A stretch of 64,000 nt of DNA. Origin: Bacteroidaceae bacterium (GTDB lineage Bacteria > Bacteroidota > Bacteroidia > Bacteroidales > Bacteroidaceae). A model generated the notes under the pieces. That model ran no database searches. It worked only from the letters and a program-made list of their open reading frames with translations, and had not been told where the DNA came from. Shown here in pieces: positions 10,179 to 19,308 of the stretch. Position numbers and translations under genes: made by a program. Numbering within the stretch: the stretch's first letter is position 1; every line of letters begins with the position of its first letter. Where the stretch lies: NCBI GenBank assembly GCA_017483605.1, contig JAFUWG010000015.1:29292-93291 (forward strand), written 5' to 3'.

Positions 10179-11278
10179 CAATATATCCAAAACTCATACA
10201 CGATGCACTTGCCACGGTTCGCTATCCGGGCAACGGCAAGAGCATCATGGAGAACGAAATGCTGGAGGACGACCTCCGCATTGACGGCATGAAGGTGTCC
10301 TTCTCGCTGATTTTCGAGAAGGAGACCGACCCTTTCAAGAAGTCTGTAGTGAAAGCCGCCGAGGCAGCCATCAAGACGTTTGTGCATCCCGATGTGGAAG
10401 TGACCATCGGCACGAAAGCCAAGACGGCATTGCCGCCAGAGCCGGACAAATTGCTGCCGGGCGTGAAGAACATCATCGCCGTCAGTTCGGGCAAAGGCGG
10501 TGTGGGCAAATCGACTGTGACCGCAAATCTTGCCATCGGTTTGGCTAAACTCGGCTACCGTGTGGGATTGCTCGACACGGACATCTTCGGTCCTTCCATG
10601 CCCAAGATGTTTGGGGTAGAGGATGAACGTCCCTACGCAGAGACGGTGGAAGGCAGAGACCTCATCGTGCCCGTGGAGAAATATGGTGTGAAACTCCTCT
10701 CCATCGGCTTTTTCGTTGACCCCGAGCAGGCAACCTTGTGGCGTGGTGGCATGGCATCGAATGCCCTCAAGCAACTCATCGCGGAGGCGAAATGGGGCGA
10801 CCTCGACTACTTCATTCTCGACACACCTCCCGGCACCAGCGACATCCATCTGACGCTCATCCAGACCCTGGGCATCACGGGAGCCGTCATCGTTTCCACC
10901 CCTCAGCAGGTGGCACTGGCTGATGCTCGCAAGGGCATCAACATGTACATGAACGACAAGGTGAACGTGCCGATTCTGGGGTTGGTGGAGAACATGGCGT
11001 GGTTCACTCCTGCCGAACTGCCAGAGAACAAATACTACATCTTCGGCAAGGATGGATGCAAGCAACTGGCAGAGGAACTGAACGTGCCGCTGCTGGCACA
11101 AATCCCACTCATCCAATCCGTTTGCGAGACAGGCGACAGCGGCGAACCAGCCGTGCTCAATCCTGCATCGCCCGAGGGAATCGCCTTCATGAGCCTCGCC
11201 GCCAAAGTGGTCACCCAGGTGGACAAGCGAAATGTGGAACTGGCACCCACACAGCGAGTTGAGGTCAGCAAGCCATGA
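10175..11278 (+). CDS. Mrp/NBP35 family ATP-binding protein (iron-sulfur carrier family)
   Basis: A 367-residue cytoplasmic P-loop protein with an N-terminal MIP18-like domain (about 1-75) and a Mrp ATPase core. It has the deviant Walker [10 protein letters not shown] (106-114), [17 protein letters not shown], and [20 protein letters not shown]. Family members carry or insert Fe-S clusters. The metal-binding Cys-x-x-Cys that often follows the NM(S/A)xF segment is absent: here it reads [19 protein letters not shown], with no Cys pair elsewhere. The start overlaps trmB by 4 bp and the end overlaps the next gene by 4 bp. Confidence 0.9.
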   Translation: MTIYPKLIHDALATVRYPGNGKSIMENEMLEDDLRIDGMKVSFSLIFEKETDPFKKSVVKAAEAAIKTFVHPDVEVTIGTKAKTALPPEPDKLLPGVKNIIAVSSGKGGVGKSTVTANLAIGLAKLGYRVGLLDTDIFGPSMPKMFGVEDERPYAETVEGRDLIVPVEKYGVKLLSIGFFVDPEQATLWRGGMASNALKQLIAEAKWGDLDYFILDTPPGTSDIHLTLIQTLGITGAVIVSTPQQVALADARKGINMYMNDKVNVPILGLVENMAWFTPAELPENKYYIFGKDGCKQLAEELNVPLLAQIPLIQSVCETGDSGEPAVLNPASPEGIAFMSLAAKVVTQVDKRNVELAPTQRVEVSKP

Positions 11279-12924
11279 ACAAAGCATTCAGTCACATCAC
11301 CCGTTTCTTCAGGGGCATTGCGGACAGATGGGAGTTGAGGAGGCAGTTGCATCCGCTACCCGACAGGGTGCATAAGACCGAGTCACCCCGAGAGTTCACC
11401 TACCCCTTCTGCTACCGTCCCCACAAGTTGTGCCGTGCGGCGGCAGACGAGGTGATTGCCCATTGCTACAGCACCCCCGAGATGGTGCCGACCGAAGGCA
11501 AGATGTTCGGGGTGCTCGTGGTGGAACACAAAGGAAAGCGGTACTACCTGAGAGCCTTTTCGGGCATCTACAACGGCTCCTACCACCACAGGGGGTTCGT
11601 GCCGCCGGTGGTTGACCTGCAAGACCCGAAAGGCTATTTCCGCAAGAAAGAACAGGAGATAGTCGCACTGACCCACCGCATCGGCAACCTCTACAGCGAC
11701 ATGCCAGGCAAACATGCTGACCCGGCGGAGGAAACTCCCGAACAAAAGCAGAGGAAGGAGGAAATCGCCCAACTCAAAGTGCTCCGCAAGGAGATGTCGC
11801 AAGACCTCCAGATGTGGACTTTCCACCAGTTCCGTATGCGGAATGCCCGAGGTGACGAGGCCGACCTAATCGACATTTTCAAAGACTACAAATCGCCCTT
11901 CCCCGAAGAGGAGTACATTGCCTACAAGGAGGGACGCATCGCCACCAAACCCAAGGGGCAATACGGTGTTCCGCCTGGTGGAGCGGGCGAATGCTGTGCA
12001 CCGAAACTACTGCAATACGCTTATCTGCACGGCTTGAAGCCCATCTGCATGGAAGAATTTTGGATTGGCCCGTCGAAAGGCAATCAGATGCGTGTCGAAA
12101 AGAATTTCTATCCTGCCTGCCAGCACAAATGCGTGCCCATCCTCACCTTCATGCTCAAGGGGCTGAACGTGGAGGAGAATCCCCTCTTCCACCGTGCCCG
12201 CCTGCTGCTGAAGCGTGTACGCATCGTGCATGAGGAGGAGGACTTCCTCATCGTTTACAAGCCCTCAGGCCTGCTCTCCGTGCCCAGCAAGAACCACGGC
12301 GAGCCTTCGCTGATGGATTACCTCTTCAGCCTCAATCCCAACTATTTCCTCATGCACCGCCTCGACCAAGACACGTCGGGCGTGATGATTGTCGCCAAGA
12401 CTCGCGAGGCGTGCCACTGGATACAGCAACTCTTCATGGAACACAAGATGATGAAAAAGTATGTCGCCATTCTTGATGAGCCATCTCCCATGCCCGAAAA
12501 GGCATTGCTCAAGGCCAAGAAGGTGCAAAACATCCTCCATGACGAGCCATCGCCCTACCGCGACCCTCATTCTGGTGTGACGGAACTGCACACCGTCAAT
12601 GGGTTCCCTGCTGGCACCATCTCCCTGCCCCTCTCGAAGAACCCCTTCGACAGCCCTCGCCAAGTGGTTGACCACCGCTTCGGCAAGGAAGCCCACACTT
12701 ATTACGAGTTTACTTCACCCCGACGCATCGAACTCTATCCAGAGACGGGACGCACCCACCAACTCCGCATCCATTGTGCCCATCCAGAAGGGCTCGGACG
12801 GCCTATCAAGGGCGACATCCTCTACGGCACCGCCTCCGACCGCCTCTACCTCCACGCCGAAAGCCTTGGCTTCTGCCACCCCATCACAGGCAAGTGGATG
12901 CACTTTGAGGAAAAGGAACTGTGA
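11275..12924 (+). CDS. RluA family pseudouridine synthase with long N-terminal extension
   Basis: A 549-residue protein. The C-terminal half is an RluA-type catalytic domain: DFLIVYKPSGLLSVPSK, the catalytic-Asp motif HRLDQDTSGVMIVAKT around residue 361, and TGRTHQLRIHCAHPEGLGRPI. The first 300 residues or so are an extension found in Bacteroidota homologues, including a charged helical segment around 120-180 and several Cys residues (CCAPKLLQYAY). It converts uridine to pseudouridine in an RNA; the target cannot be assigned. It is the last gene of the dnaX run. Confidence 0.9.
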   Translation: MNKAFSHITRFFRGIADRWELRRQLHPLPDRVHKTESPREFTYPFCYRPHKLCRAAADEVIAHCYSTPEMVPTEGKMFGVLVVEHKGKRYYLRAFSGIYNGSYHHRGFVPPVVDLQDPKGYFRKKEQEIVALTHRIGNLYSDMPGKHADPAEETPEQKQRKEEIAQLKVLRKEMSQDLQMWTFHQFRMRNARGDEADLIDIFKDYKSPFPEEEYIAYKEGRIATKPKGQYGVPPGGAGECCAPKLLQYAYLHGLKPICMEEFWIGPSKGNQMRVEKNFYPACQHKCVPILTFMLKGLNVEENPLFHRARLLLKRVRIVHEEEDFLIVYKPSGLLSVPSKNHGEPSLMDYLFSLNPNYFLMHRLDQDTSGVMIVAKTREACHWIQQLFMEHKMMKKYVAILDEPSPMPEKALLKAKKVQNILHDEPSPYRDPHSGVTELHTVNGFPAGTISLPLSKNPFDSPRQVVDHRFGKEAHTYYEFTSPRRIELYPETGRTHQLRIHCAHPEGLGRPIKGDILYGTASDRLYLHAESLGFCHPITGKWMHFEEKEL

Positions 12925-12944
12925 GAGAAAAGGGAATAAAAAAC

Positions 12945-12978
12945 GGCACGGATAGCATCGACTGATGCTATCCGTGCC
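12945..12978 (-). terminator. Hairpin terminator for the minus-strand outer-membrane gene
   Basis: A perfect 15-bp stem (GGCACGGATAGCATC at 12945-12959 pairing with 12964-12978) closed by a GACT loop. On the minus strand it is followed by GTTTTTTATT, so it terminates the gene ending at 12993; it may also stop the plus-strand run ending at 12924. Confidence 0.85.
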
Positions 12979-12992
12979 ACATGATTGAATCC

Positions 12993-13664
12993 TCAGAAAA
13001 GATAAGATGCACCCAGCGAGAAGGTACGCTGTTTCATCTTGGAAAAATCATTCTTCATCAGATTACGAAAACCATAGTCATAACCTGCATAAAGTTGCAC
13101 ATGACCTCCCAGTTCCACACCCGCCTTCGCACCAAGTCCCCATGTGAAGGCATTGGCTTCTTGGGGCTTGACCCGAGTCTCTGCGGGTGTGCCATTGACC
13201 GTTTCTTGATAACTAAAATCGTAATCAGTCCTCAACTTGAAATTCATGTAAGGTCCTGCACTGACAAACAACTTAATGTTATCAACCACATCGAATTTAT
13301 AGCCGATGTGGATAGGCACATGGATGCTCAGCACGTCATAGTTGAACATAGAGTAAATGTGGTGAGTGTCATACGCATTGGGAGTGCCTTCAACCGAAGA
13401 CAGATATGTTCCCCACGATTCATCTTTCCAACCAATCTTGGAGAAATTGACCGCACCGTCCAAGTACCATCCCTTGCCTACCGACGGCAATCCATACTCT
13501 GCTTTTAAGCCAAACTGATAGCCGAGTTTGTTGTCATAATTCTGTGCATGATTGAAATCGGCACCTGCATTCACACCCCAACGGAATCGCTGGGCACTGG
13601 CCGTGATGCTGCATCCCATCAGTAGCAATACAGCAACCGTCCATTTTGAAAGAATCTTTTTCAT
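12993..13664 (-). CDS. Outer-membrane beta-barrel protein (porin-like)
   Basis: A 223-residue protein with a signal peptide (MKKILSKWTVAVLLLMGCSITASAQ), alternating hydrophobic strands and a terminal aromatic residue (SLGASYLF), as in small outer-membrane beta-barrels. Strand-like segments include FRWGVNAGADF, YQFGLKAEYGL and GWYLDGAVNFSKIGW. No specific function can be assigned. A -7 box (TAACTTTG) lies at 13746-13753, about 80 bp upstream, leaving a longish 5' leader. Confidence 0.8.
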   Translation of the reverse strand: MKKILSKWTVAVLLLMGCSITASAQRFRWGVNAGADFNHAQNYDNKLGYQFGLKAEYGLPSVGKGWYLDGAVNFSKIGWKDESWGTYLSSVEGTPNAYDTHHIYSMFNYDVLSIHVPIHIGYKFDVVDNIKLFVSAGPYMNFKLRTDYDFSYQETVNGTPAETRVKPQEANAFTWGLGAKAGVELGGHVQLYAGYDYGFRNLMKNDFSKMKQRTFSLGASYLF

Positions 13665-13880
13665 TTTTACGAATATTGATGTTACTAACTCTGTCCGACA
13701 GACCCTGCAGCCGCCCGTGGACCTCTCTTTTTTGCTTCAGCGTTGCAAAGTTACGGCATTTCTGCGGAATCCACCATTCGCCCTATGTTAAGAAGCCCTA
13801 ACCAGCGTTAATTTTAAGTTAATCTTAACGATGATTAGGACTCGTTAACGCATCATGCCGCAAATGGCACTCCCCAAAAA

Positions 13881-13949
13881 CGTACCCGAGGGGTACAAGA
13901 TGCCGTACCCGAGGGGTACGATGTGGTGTACCCCTCGAGTACGGCTTCA
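13881..13949. repeat. Three-unit 23-bp array of GTACCC palindromes
   Basis: Units start at 13881, 13904 and 13927, exactly 23 bp apart. The first two carry the 16-base core CGTACCCGAGGGGTAC. The third carries the opposite orientation, TGTACCCCTCGAGTAC. Each core is a dyad with GTACCC/GGGTAC arms around a three-base centre (GAG or CTC); the 7-bp linkers differ. The core is nearly the same as in the array at 32883. The remaining 328-bp gap (13665-13992) holds only the upstream gene's promoter and a GTTAATCTTAAC-like AT-rich stretch. Confidence 0.9.
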
Positions 13950-13992
13950 TGAGAGTTGTAGAGAAACACAAAAACTACTTGAACGTAGCATG

Positions 13993-15108
13993 TTATTTGA
14001 TGAATAACTTCTGCAAGCCTTCCTGTGCTTTGGCGGGTAGAGCGGGGATGTTGTGCTGACGCTCAAAGTCCTGCAAGAACGAATAGGAAAGACTCACCTT
14101 GTTGGCCTTCTTCTTTTCCTTCAGTTCCTCTTTGGTCACATACTCGCGTTCGATAGCGTATGACTCCAACCAGATGCGGATATGCTCGTCTTTTTTGGAT
14201 ATATTACTATATCTATCATAGTCGTCATGCCATTGGCTCATCAAGAAATCTGTTGTGCCACACTTTCCATCTTCATCTAACTGATAGACCCGATAGAGGT
14301 TGTTCTGCATGTTTTTCCTCTGTTCTCCCTTCTGTTCTTTTGGTGCCTTTCCTTTTTTCTCCAGCTTGGCAGCCTTGGCATCCACCTTTTCCTGTCTGAT
14401 GAGGCTAAGATAGGCACCTTCGTCCAACGAGATACGACGCAGGTGGTCTTTCATGTCATCCACTACAGCCCCCACCACTTGGTCACCATAGCAAATGCTC
14501 TTACGCCCTTCGCCATCAGAGGTCAGTTTCAGTTTCGTGGGAGAAGGGTCATTAAGCGCCTCCATTGTCCGCTCAGGCAAATCGCCTTTCCCATCAATAA
14601 TTCGCCCCAAGAGACCGTCAAGTGTCGTCCTGAGGAGTCCGATTTCCGCTTTCGAAAGGTGTGTGGTGCTGGAAGAAACCGTTTTCTTCTTGACATCATA
14701 CACATTGTCCGCCACACCAAAGCGGCAGTAGTTCATGGTGTCGTCGTGCATGTAAATCAGGCGGTAGTAGGTCTGCACGTAAATATAATCCTTAGGCTTC
14801 ACCACGATTTCGTCCAAACTGTAGTCGCTGTCTTCCAACGGGACACGCACATCACCCTGCCCCTTCACATAGACCTTCTTGGTCTTGAAAGCCACATGAG
14901 TGACGGTGATGGTTTGGTCGCCCTTGAACCCCTCTATCACTCCTCTCGTGTCGGTAGTGCCGATAATCTTGCCATCTTTGTCAAACACGTGCGCATAAGC
15001 CACGGGATTGCCCTCCGTATCGACAGTCACCAACTTCTGGGCACTCAGATTCGTCACGCCACAAAAAATAAAGATGGTGGCTATCATCCTGAAAATATTC
15101 TTCTTCAT
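13993..15108 (-). CDS. Secreted protein with carboxypeptidase-regulatory-like domain
   Basis: A 371-residue protein with a signal peptide (MKKNIFRMIATIFIFCGVTNLSAQ). The first 100 residues form a CarboxypepD_reg-like beta-sandwich (VDTEGNPVAYAHVFDKDGKIIGTTDTRGVIEGF), the module found at the N-terminus of TonB-dependent receptors, ending in the typical LDEIVV. The remaining 270 residues form a soluble charged domain of unknown function with a lysine/glutamate-rich stretch near 255-275. No barrel follows, so it is not a receptor. It may be a periplasmic or surface protein. Confidence 0.72.
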   Translation of the reverse strand: MKKNIFRMIATIFIFCGVTNLSAQKLVTVDTEGNPVAYAHVFDKDGKIIGTTDTRGVIEGFKGDQTITVTHVAFKTKKVYVKGQGDVRVPLEDSDYSLDEIVVKPKDYIYVQTYYRLIYMHDDTMNYCRFGVADNVYDVKKKTVSSSTTHLSKAEIGLLRTTLDGLLGRIIDGKGDLPERTMEALNDPSPTKLKLTSDGEGRKSICYGDQVVGAVVDDMKDHLRRISLDEGAYLSLIRQEKVDAKAAKLEKKGKAPKEQKGEQRKNMQNNLYRVYQLDEDGKCGTTDFLMSQWHDDYDRYSNISKKDEHIRIWLESYAIEREYVTKEELKEKKKANKVSLSYSFLQDFERQHNIPALPAKAQEGLQKLFIK

Positions 15109-15130
15109 TTATCTTATATAATGATTTAAA

Positions 15131-15201
15131 ATTCGTGGTTAATCCCTGGCAATTCATGTTGAAAAGAAGAAACACGAATTATCACGAATTAACCACGAAT
15201 T
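15131..15201. promoter_or_regulatory. Helically phased CACGAATT sites upstream of the secreted protein gene
   Basis: CACGAATT occurs at 15173, 15183 and 15194 (spacings 10 and 11 bp, one helical turn). The inverse AATTCGTGG lies at about 15130, and AATTCGTGGTTAAT mirrors ATTAACCACGAATT. Same-face spacing suggests protein binding sites or a small hairpin. No TAnnTTTG box was found for the gene that starts at 15108. Confidence 0.35.
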
Positions 15202-15235
15202 ATTCATAAATTATTTTTTTGTCTGTCAGATGGCT

Positions 15236-16972
15236 TTACAGCCCCAAGTCCTGCTTGATGGCATCCACCTTCTTCTGCGCCTCAGCCACAGCGGCTGGGT
15301 AGCACTTCGGACACTCCATCTCGCCTTTCACCTCCACATAGAACTTAATCTTAGGCTCTGTGCCTGAAGGACGAACGGAAATCTTGGTGCCGTCGGCTGT
15401 GAACCACTGGAGCACGTTGCTGGTGGCTGGCATGTCGAGTGCTGACTCAACGCCATTGTTGACCATCTTCAGCGTCTTGTAGTCCTTCACACAAACCACA
15501 GGGCTTCCGCCAAGTGATGTAGGAGGTGTCTTGCGGAAGTCTTCCATCATCTGCTTGATTTCGTCGGCACCCGACTTGCCGGGCTTGGTGACAGAAATGG
15601 CGTTCTGGTAGGCAAAGCCGTAGTCGAGGTAAATCTTCATCAGCAGGTCGTAGAGCGTCATGCCGTTGTCCTTTGCCCATGCAGCGATTTCGCAGAGCAG
15701 ACAGATAGAAGCAGGACTATCCTTGTCACGCACCTTGTCGAATGGCAGATAGCCGAACGATTCCTCACCACCGCCGATGTACTTCTTCTTGCCTTCGTCG
15801 AGACGGATTTCACGAGCAATCCACTTGAAGCCTGTATAGACGTCGCGAATCTCCACATTGTTACGCTTGGCGATTTCAGCAATCGTTTCAGTCGTCACGA
15901 TGGTCTTCACCATGAACTCGTTGCCCTTCAACTGACCGAGTTTGTTCTTGTTCTCGATGATGTAGTAAGAGAGCATGAGCGCCGTCTGGTTACCATTCAG
16001 GATGCACCACTCGCCCTTCGGGTCACGACAAACCACAGCGAGACGGTCAGCATCGGGGTCGGAAGCCAGCACGAGGTCGGCATTGAGTTTATCACCCAAC
16101 TTCATGCCGAGGGTCATTGCCTCAGAGTTTTCAGGATTGGGAGAAACAACCGTTGGGAAATTGCCGTCGATGACCATCTGCTCCTTCACCACGTTGATGT
16201 TCTGGAAGCCCCAAGTACGCAATGCGGCAGGGATAATCACACGACCCGTTCCGTGCAGCGGAGAGTAAACGATGCAGAGGTCCTTCTGGCGGTTAATCAC
16301 CTCCTGGTCAACCAAAGCCTCATGCACAGCGTTGAGATAATCCACGTCCATCTCGCCGCCGATAATCTGGATGAGGTCGTTGTTGGGCGTGAACTTCACC
16401 TGGTCGATGGTCACCTTGTTCACCTCGTCAATGATGCCAGTGTCGTGCGGAGCCAACACCTGTGCACCGTCGTCCCAGTAAGCCTTGTAGCCGTTGTACT
16501 CGCGTGGGTTGTGGCTGGCGGTGATGTTCACACCTGCCTGAGCACCCAACTGGCGGATGGCGAACGAAATCTCGGGCGTAGGACGGAGGCTCTCGAAGAG
16601 ATAAGCCTTGATGCCGTTGGCAGAGAAGATGTCAGCCACCGTCTCGGCAAACAGGCGCGAGTTGTTGCGGCAGTCGTGACCAACCACCACGCTGATGTCC
16701 TTCTTGCCTGCAAACGCTTTCAGGATGTAGTTGGCAAAACCCTGCGTAGCCATGCCCACGATGTACTTGTTCATGCGGTTGGTGCCCGCACCCATGATAC
16801 CGCGCAAACCGCCCGTACCAAACTCCAGATTCTGATAGAACGCATCGATGAGAGCCGACTTGTCCTCAGCATCGAGCATTGCCTTCACTTCTGCCTGTGT
16901 CTCGGCATCGAAAGCCGGCGAGAGCCACTTCTGTGCCTCAGCCGTACACTGCTTAATCAATTCTTGATCCAT
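15236..16972 (-). CDS. Phosphoglucomutase / phosphomannomutase (alpha-D-phosphohexomutase)
   Basis: A 578-residue cytoplasmic enzyme interconverting hexose 1- and 6-phosphates for polysaccharide synthesis. All family motifs are present: the phosphoserine loop TASHNPREYNGYKAYW, the metal loop DPDADRLAV, the sugar-binding loop GGGEESFGYL, and the C-terminal phosphate-binding RPSGTEPKIKFY. The length matches the PgcA-like group. The start at 16972 (MDQELIKQC) was chosen because the longer open frame crosses the -7 box at 17007. Confidence 0.95.
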   Translation of the reverse strand: MDQELIKQCTAEAQKWLSPAFDAETQAEVKAMLDAEDKSALIDAFYQNLEFGTGGLRGIMGAGTNRMNKYIVGMATQGFANYILKAFAGKKDISVVVGHDCRNNSRLFAETVADIFSANGIKAYLFESLRPTPEISFAIRQLGAQAGVNITASHNPREYNGYKAYWDDGAQVLAPHDTGIIDEVNKVTIDQVKFTPNNDLIQIIGGEMDVDYLNAVHEALVDQEVINRQKDLCIVYSPLHGTGRVIIPAALRTWGFQNINVVKEQMVIDGNFPTVVSPNPENSEAMTLGMKLGDKLNADLVLASDPDADRLAVVCRDPKGEWCILNGNQTALMLSYYIIENKNKLGQLKGNEFMVKTIVTTETIAEIAKRNNVEIRDVYTGFKWIAREIRLDEGKKKYIGGGEESFGYLPFDKVRDKDSPASICLLCEIAAWAKDNGMTLYDLLMKIYLDYGFAYQNAISVTKPGKSGADEIKQMMEDFRKTPPTSLGGSPVVCVKDYKTLKMVNNGVESALDMPATSNVLQWFTADGTKISVRPSGTEPKIKFYVEVKGEMECPKCYPAAVAEAQKKVDAIKQDLGL

Positions 16973-17006
16973 AATATTAGTTTTTGTTGAATAATTATTC
17001 TTTATG

Positions 17007-17014
17007 CAAAGATA
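17007..17014 (-). promoter_or_regulatory. Promoter of the phosphohexomutase gene
   Basis: Minus-strand TATCTTTG lies 34 bases upstream of the ATG at 16972, with a TTG-containing element roughly 17-20 bp further upstream. Confidence 0.6.
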
Positions 17015-17138
17015 CACAAACTTTCTTGGAACAAAAAACAATTTCCACTTTTTTCTTCTTTTGCCCCTAAATCTCACAAGAACCGCTAACAAAGCCCTCA
17101 TTTTTCAACTCATCACCCAACAAACGCCACACCCACAA

Positions 17139-17207
17139 TCGTAATTACGTTGCACCCGTCATCGTAATTACGATAAAGGGCACAGCGTAAACACGATGAA
17201 GGGCGCA
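17139..17207. repeat. Three-unit 23-bp array with CGTAATTACG palindromes
   Basis: Units start at 17139, 17162 and 17185, exactly 23 bp apart. The first two begin TCGTAATTACG, containing the perfect palindrome CGTAATTACG; the third is a degenerate GCGTAAACACG. The linker drifts from TTGCACCCGTCA to ATAAAGGGCACA to ATGAAGGGCGCA. It lies in the 295-bp gap between the phosphohexomutase promoter and the next gene's 3' end. Confidence 0.8.
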
Positions 17208-17267
17208 ACAGAAATGCGGAGGAAGAAAAACGAGCCCAATGTTTACTTTTGTAAGAGAAATGTCGCC

Positions 17268-17795
17268 TTAGTCCCACCATCCCAGCATTCGGTACTCACG
17301 AATCAGGTGGTAAAGATGTAGGGCTTTTAGATGACGCAGCGAGACCATGTACGTTATTTCAGCATACTCATCACCTTTAGCAACTGCATCTTTGATATAA
17401 GAATGACGAAAGAAACGTTTTTCATTCTTGCAGTTGATATAAGATGGGAATCTTGCCAAAGGAGCACGTTTCCCTGCATTCAAATTCTCAGTAAATGTTT
17501 CAAATGGTTCGTCTGACGAGAATGAACGGTGTAGCCACGTGTTATAAGGAGCATCCTCCTTCAAAATGATGTCAATCAGTTTCAAACAGATAGCCAAGTC
17601 ACGTGCGACAAACACGTCATCTTCCGTAATCTCACTCTTCGAGAAATAAGCATACATCCGCCCCAACTTCTTACGTTCAAGTACAAGCAAATACCCATAA
17701 TCCCAATCCCGGTCATCCTTCAACAACCGCTTATATGCCCTAATCGGATTGTTCTTTCTATCTTTACGCATCTTTACCCTATTAATCGATTTCAC
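17268..17795 (-). CDS. Hypothetical protein
   Basis: A 175-residue soluble basic protein not recognised as any named family. It has a charged N-terminus (MRKDRKNNPIRAYKRLLKDDRDWDYGYLLVLERKKLG), a middle region rich in aromatic residues, and a C-terminus ending REYRMLGWWD. A start at the internal ATG at 17771 is equally possible. It lies downstream of the PIN-domain gene at the edge of the AT-rich accessory stretch. Its compact charged character resembles phage-type hypothetical proteins, but no phage gene lies nearby. Confidence 0.6.
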   Translation of the reverse strand: MKSINRVKMRKDRKNNPIRAYKRLLKDDRDWDYGYLLVLERKKLGRMYAYFSKSEITEDDVFVARDLAICLKLIDIILKEDAPYNTWLHRSFSSDEPFETFTENLNAGKRAPLARFPSYINCKNEKRFFRHSYIKDAVAKGDEYAEITYMVSLRHLKALHLYHLIREYRMLGWWD

Positions 17796-17847
17796 AAAGA
17801 CTTAGATTTTTGCCACAAGCACCTCAAAAACATCGACAGTTTCTTAA

Positions 17848-18573
17848 TCAATGCTTTGAAAGAAAATCTTTTAATGAAATTGTTGCAATTCCTAACCCTT
17901 TCGCCTTTACTTGTAAGCCATTATCAGAAGTAAGAATAATAGGATTTGCATTTTTGAACTTCAACGCAACTGCCAAAATACTATTGTCAGGTGATTTTTT
18001 ACTAAAATCATCAGGAAGCAAACTCAAATCAGATAATTCCATGCATACATTAGAAGCATCCATTGCATGATTTATATTCCACAAAGATTTCTCGACATTA
18101 CGCTTTCCCTCTGTATCCAATTTAATTTTCAAATTATCAAGTTCATCAATTACCTTAGCGGATAAAACAACTTGACATTTTAAATCTATTTTGGAAATGA
18201 TGTTAGGACAATTTACAAACACATTTGTATCGATAACATAGACGTTCTTTTTCGTTGTAGATTTTACAGACTTTTGTTTAGGAGTTTCAAATTGTGACAA
18301 GTCTATCTTCCCTTTAATTTTTAAACTAATCCCATCCCCTGAAATTATTTGCATCAAATACTTTTGTGCCTTCAACGGGGTCCTCGGATAGTGATAAACG
18401 CCTTTTTCTAAATAACTTGCAGACTTAACGACATTATCAAAATCTCTATAAAAATCTCCCTTTGTCATTCTAAAAATTCCTTCAGGAGTTTCCACCGCAA
18501 AAAAATCAGAATCTTTTAGTGCTTCTATCACATCTGCTTTAAATAGCAATCTTGTTGCTTTATATTGTACCAT
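17848..18573 (-). CDS. PIN-domain protein with unknown N-terminal domain
   Basis: A 241-residue protein. The C-terminal 130 residues form a PIN-like nuclease domain with the acidic residues expected of the fold: VIDTNVFVN (D115), KVIDELDNLK (D143/E144), SPDNSILAVAL (D196) and ILTSDNGLQVKAKGLG (D217), closest in pattern to PhoH-type PIN domains. The first 105 residues are unrecognised. PIN domains are Mg-dependent RNases, often toxins or RNA-processing enzymes. The gene is clearly AT-richer than the chromosome around it, suggesting transfer. It starts 44 bp after the three-gene DUF3791/DUF3990 set and may share its transcript. Confidence 0.75.
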   Translation of the reverse strand: MVQYKATRLLFKADVIEALKDSDFFAVETPEGIFRMTKGDFYRDFDNVVKSASYLEKGVYHYPRTPLKAQKYLMQIISGDGISLKIKGKIDLSQFETPKQKSVKSTTKKNVYVIDTNVFVNCPNIISKIDLKCQVVLSAKVIDELDNLKIKLDTEGKRNVEKSLWNINHAMDASNVCMELSDLSLLPDDFSKKSPDNSILAVALKFKNANPIILTSDNGLQVKAKGLGIATISLKDFLSKH

Positions 18574-18616
18574 AATTATATACCTTTGAATTTATTAGCA
18601 CCTAAAGATTCTTTTT

Positions 18617-18838
18617 TTATTCCATCTTTCCCTTTTTCAACTCAACATCAAGAAAAGAAAACACATAGCGTGGACTTTGGTAATAAAGTCCAGTTCGTTC
18701 ATCCAGTAATTTCTGGTATGTATCGGAATTGAACACAATGGTAAGGGCTTGTTCCATTGTCAATTCAGATTTTTGTTCCATCAGCAGAAGAGCAAGTTTA
18801 GTCACCATATCTGCCATCATTTGCTTTTTCTCACTCAT
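18617..18838 (-). CDS. Small helical partner protein of the DUF3990 gene
   Basis: A 73-residue protein, predicted helical, with a C-terminus reading LYYQSPRYVFSFLDVELKKGK. The start overlaps the stop of the DUF3990 gene by 4 bp (ATGA), so they are translationally coupled. Its size and position suggest a partner or neutraliser, but this is inferred from context only. It is the third gene of the set. Confidence 0.7.
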   Translation of the reverse strand: MSEKKQMMADMVTKLALLLMEQKSELTMEQALTIVFNSDTYQKLLDERTGLYYQSPRYVFSFLDVELKKGKME

Positions 18839-19308
18839 AATCGTTTCAACTGTTGAATGGAGCGTTCCGTACCGAAGAAATATTGAATGGTGACGCCTCG
18901 CATATAGTGTAAGTTTTTGACAAATGTGGGCAGGTCGATGGAATGGTTCTCATATTTCCACAACTGTAGTCCTACACGGTCATTGGCTATTGGACCTATC
19001 ACGACATCATAATCATGTGCTTGCTCGAATGCGGGATTGTTACGGTTCAAAAGTATGAACTTCGCCCATTCTTCTGAATATTCTTCAAACCGCAATAGAT
19101 GAAGATTTTGAAAGGCTTCATCTGCAATCTCATATTCCAAGATCGTGGGGGCTCCTGCCCCTAATTGGTCAACTTTCGTTTTCGCCATCTCCAATGCCTG
19201 TTCATAATTGTCCGACAAATAGAAACCACGACCAAAATCCTTATTAGGTTTGGACTTCATCAAGTCGATTTTGTCAAAGTCAATATTGGTACCATGATAA
19301 AGTTTCAT
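18835..19308 (-). CDS. DUF3990 protein, predicted ADP-ribosyltransferase-like toxin
   Basis: A 157-residue protein with the DUF3990 signature: MKLYHGTNIDFDKIDL at the N-terminus, DFGRGFYLSDNYEQALEMA, then DYDVVIGPIANDRV and a C-terminal QYFFGTERSIQQL. DUF3990 is placed in the ADP-ribosyltransferase superfamily; the YHGT and GRGFYLS elements correspond to the NAD-binding H-Y core. It is flanked on both sides by small genes overlapping it by 4 bp, the layout of a toxin between partner proteins. The target is unknown. Confidence 0.82.
   Translation of the reverse strand: MKLYHGTNIDFDKIDLMKSKPNKDFGRGFYLSDNYEQALEMAKTKVDQLGAGAPTILEYEIADEAFQNLHLLRFEEYSEEWAKFILLNRNNPAFEQAHDYDVVIGPIANDRVGLQLWKYENHSIDLPTFVKNLHYMRGVTIQYFFGTERSIQQLKRL

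Noticed and set aside
13881-13949. GTACCC array as a CRISPR
   Set aside because: Units of 23 bp with 7-bp linkers leave no room for spacers, no cas genes are near, and the repeat itself is an odd-centred palindrome.
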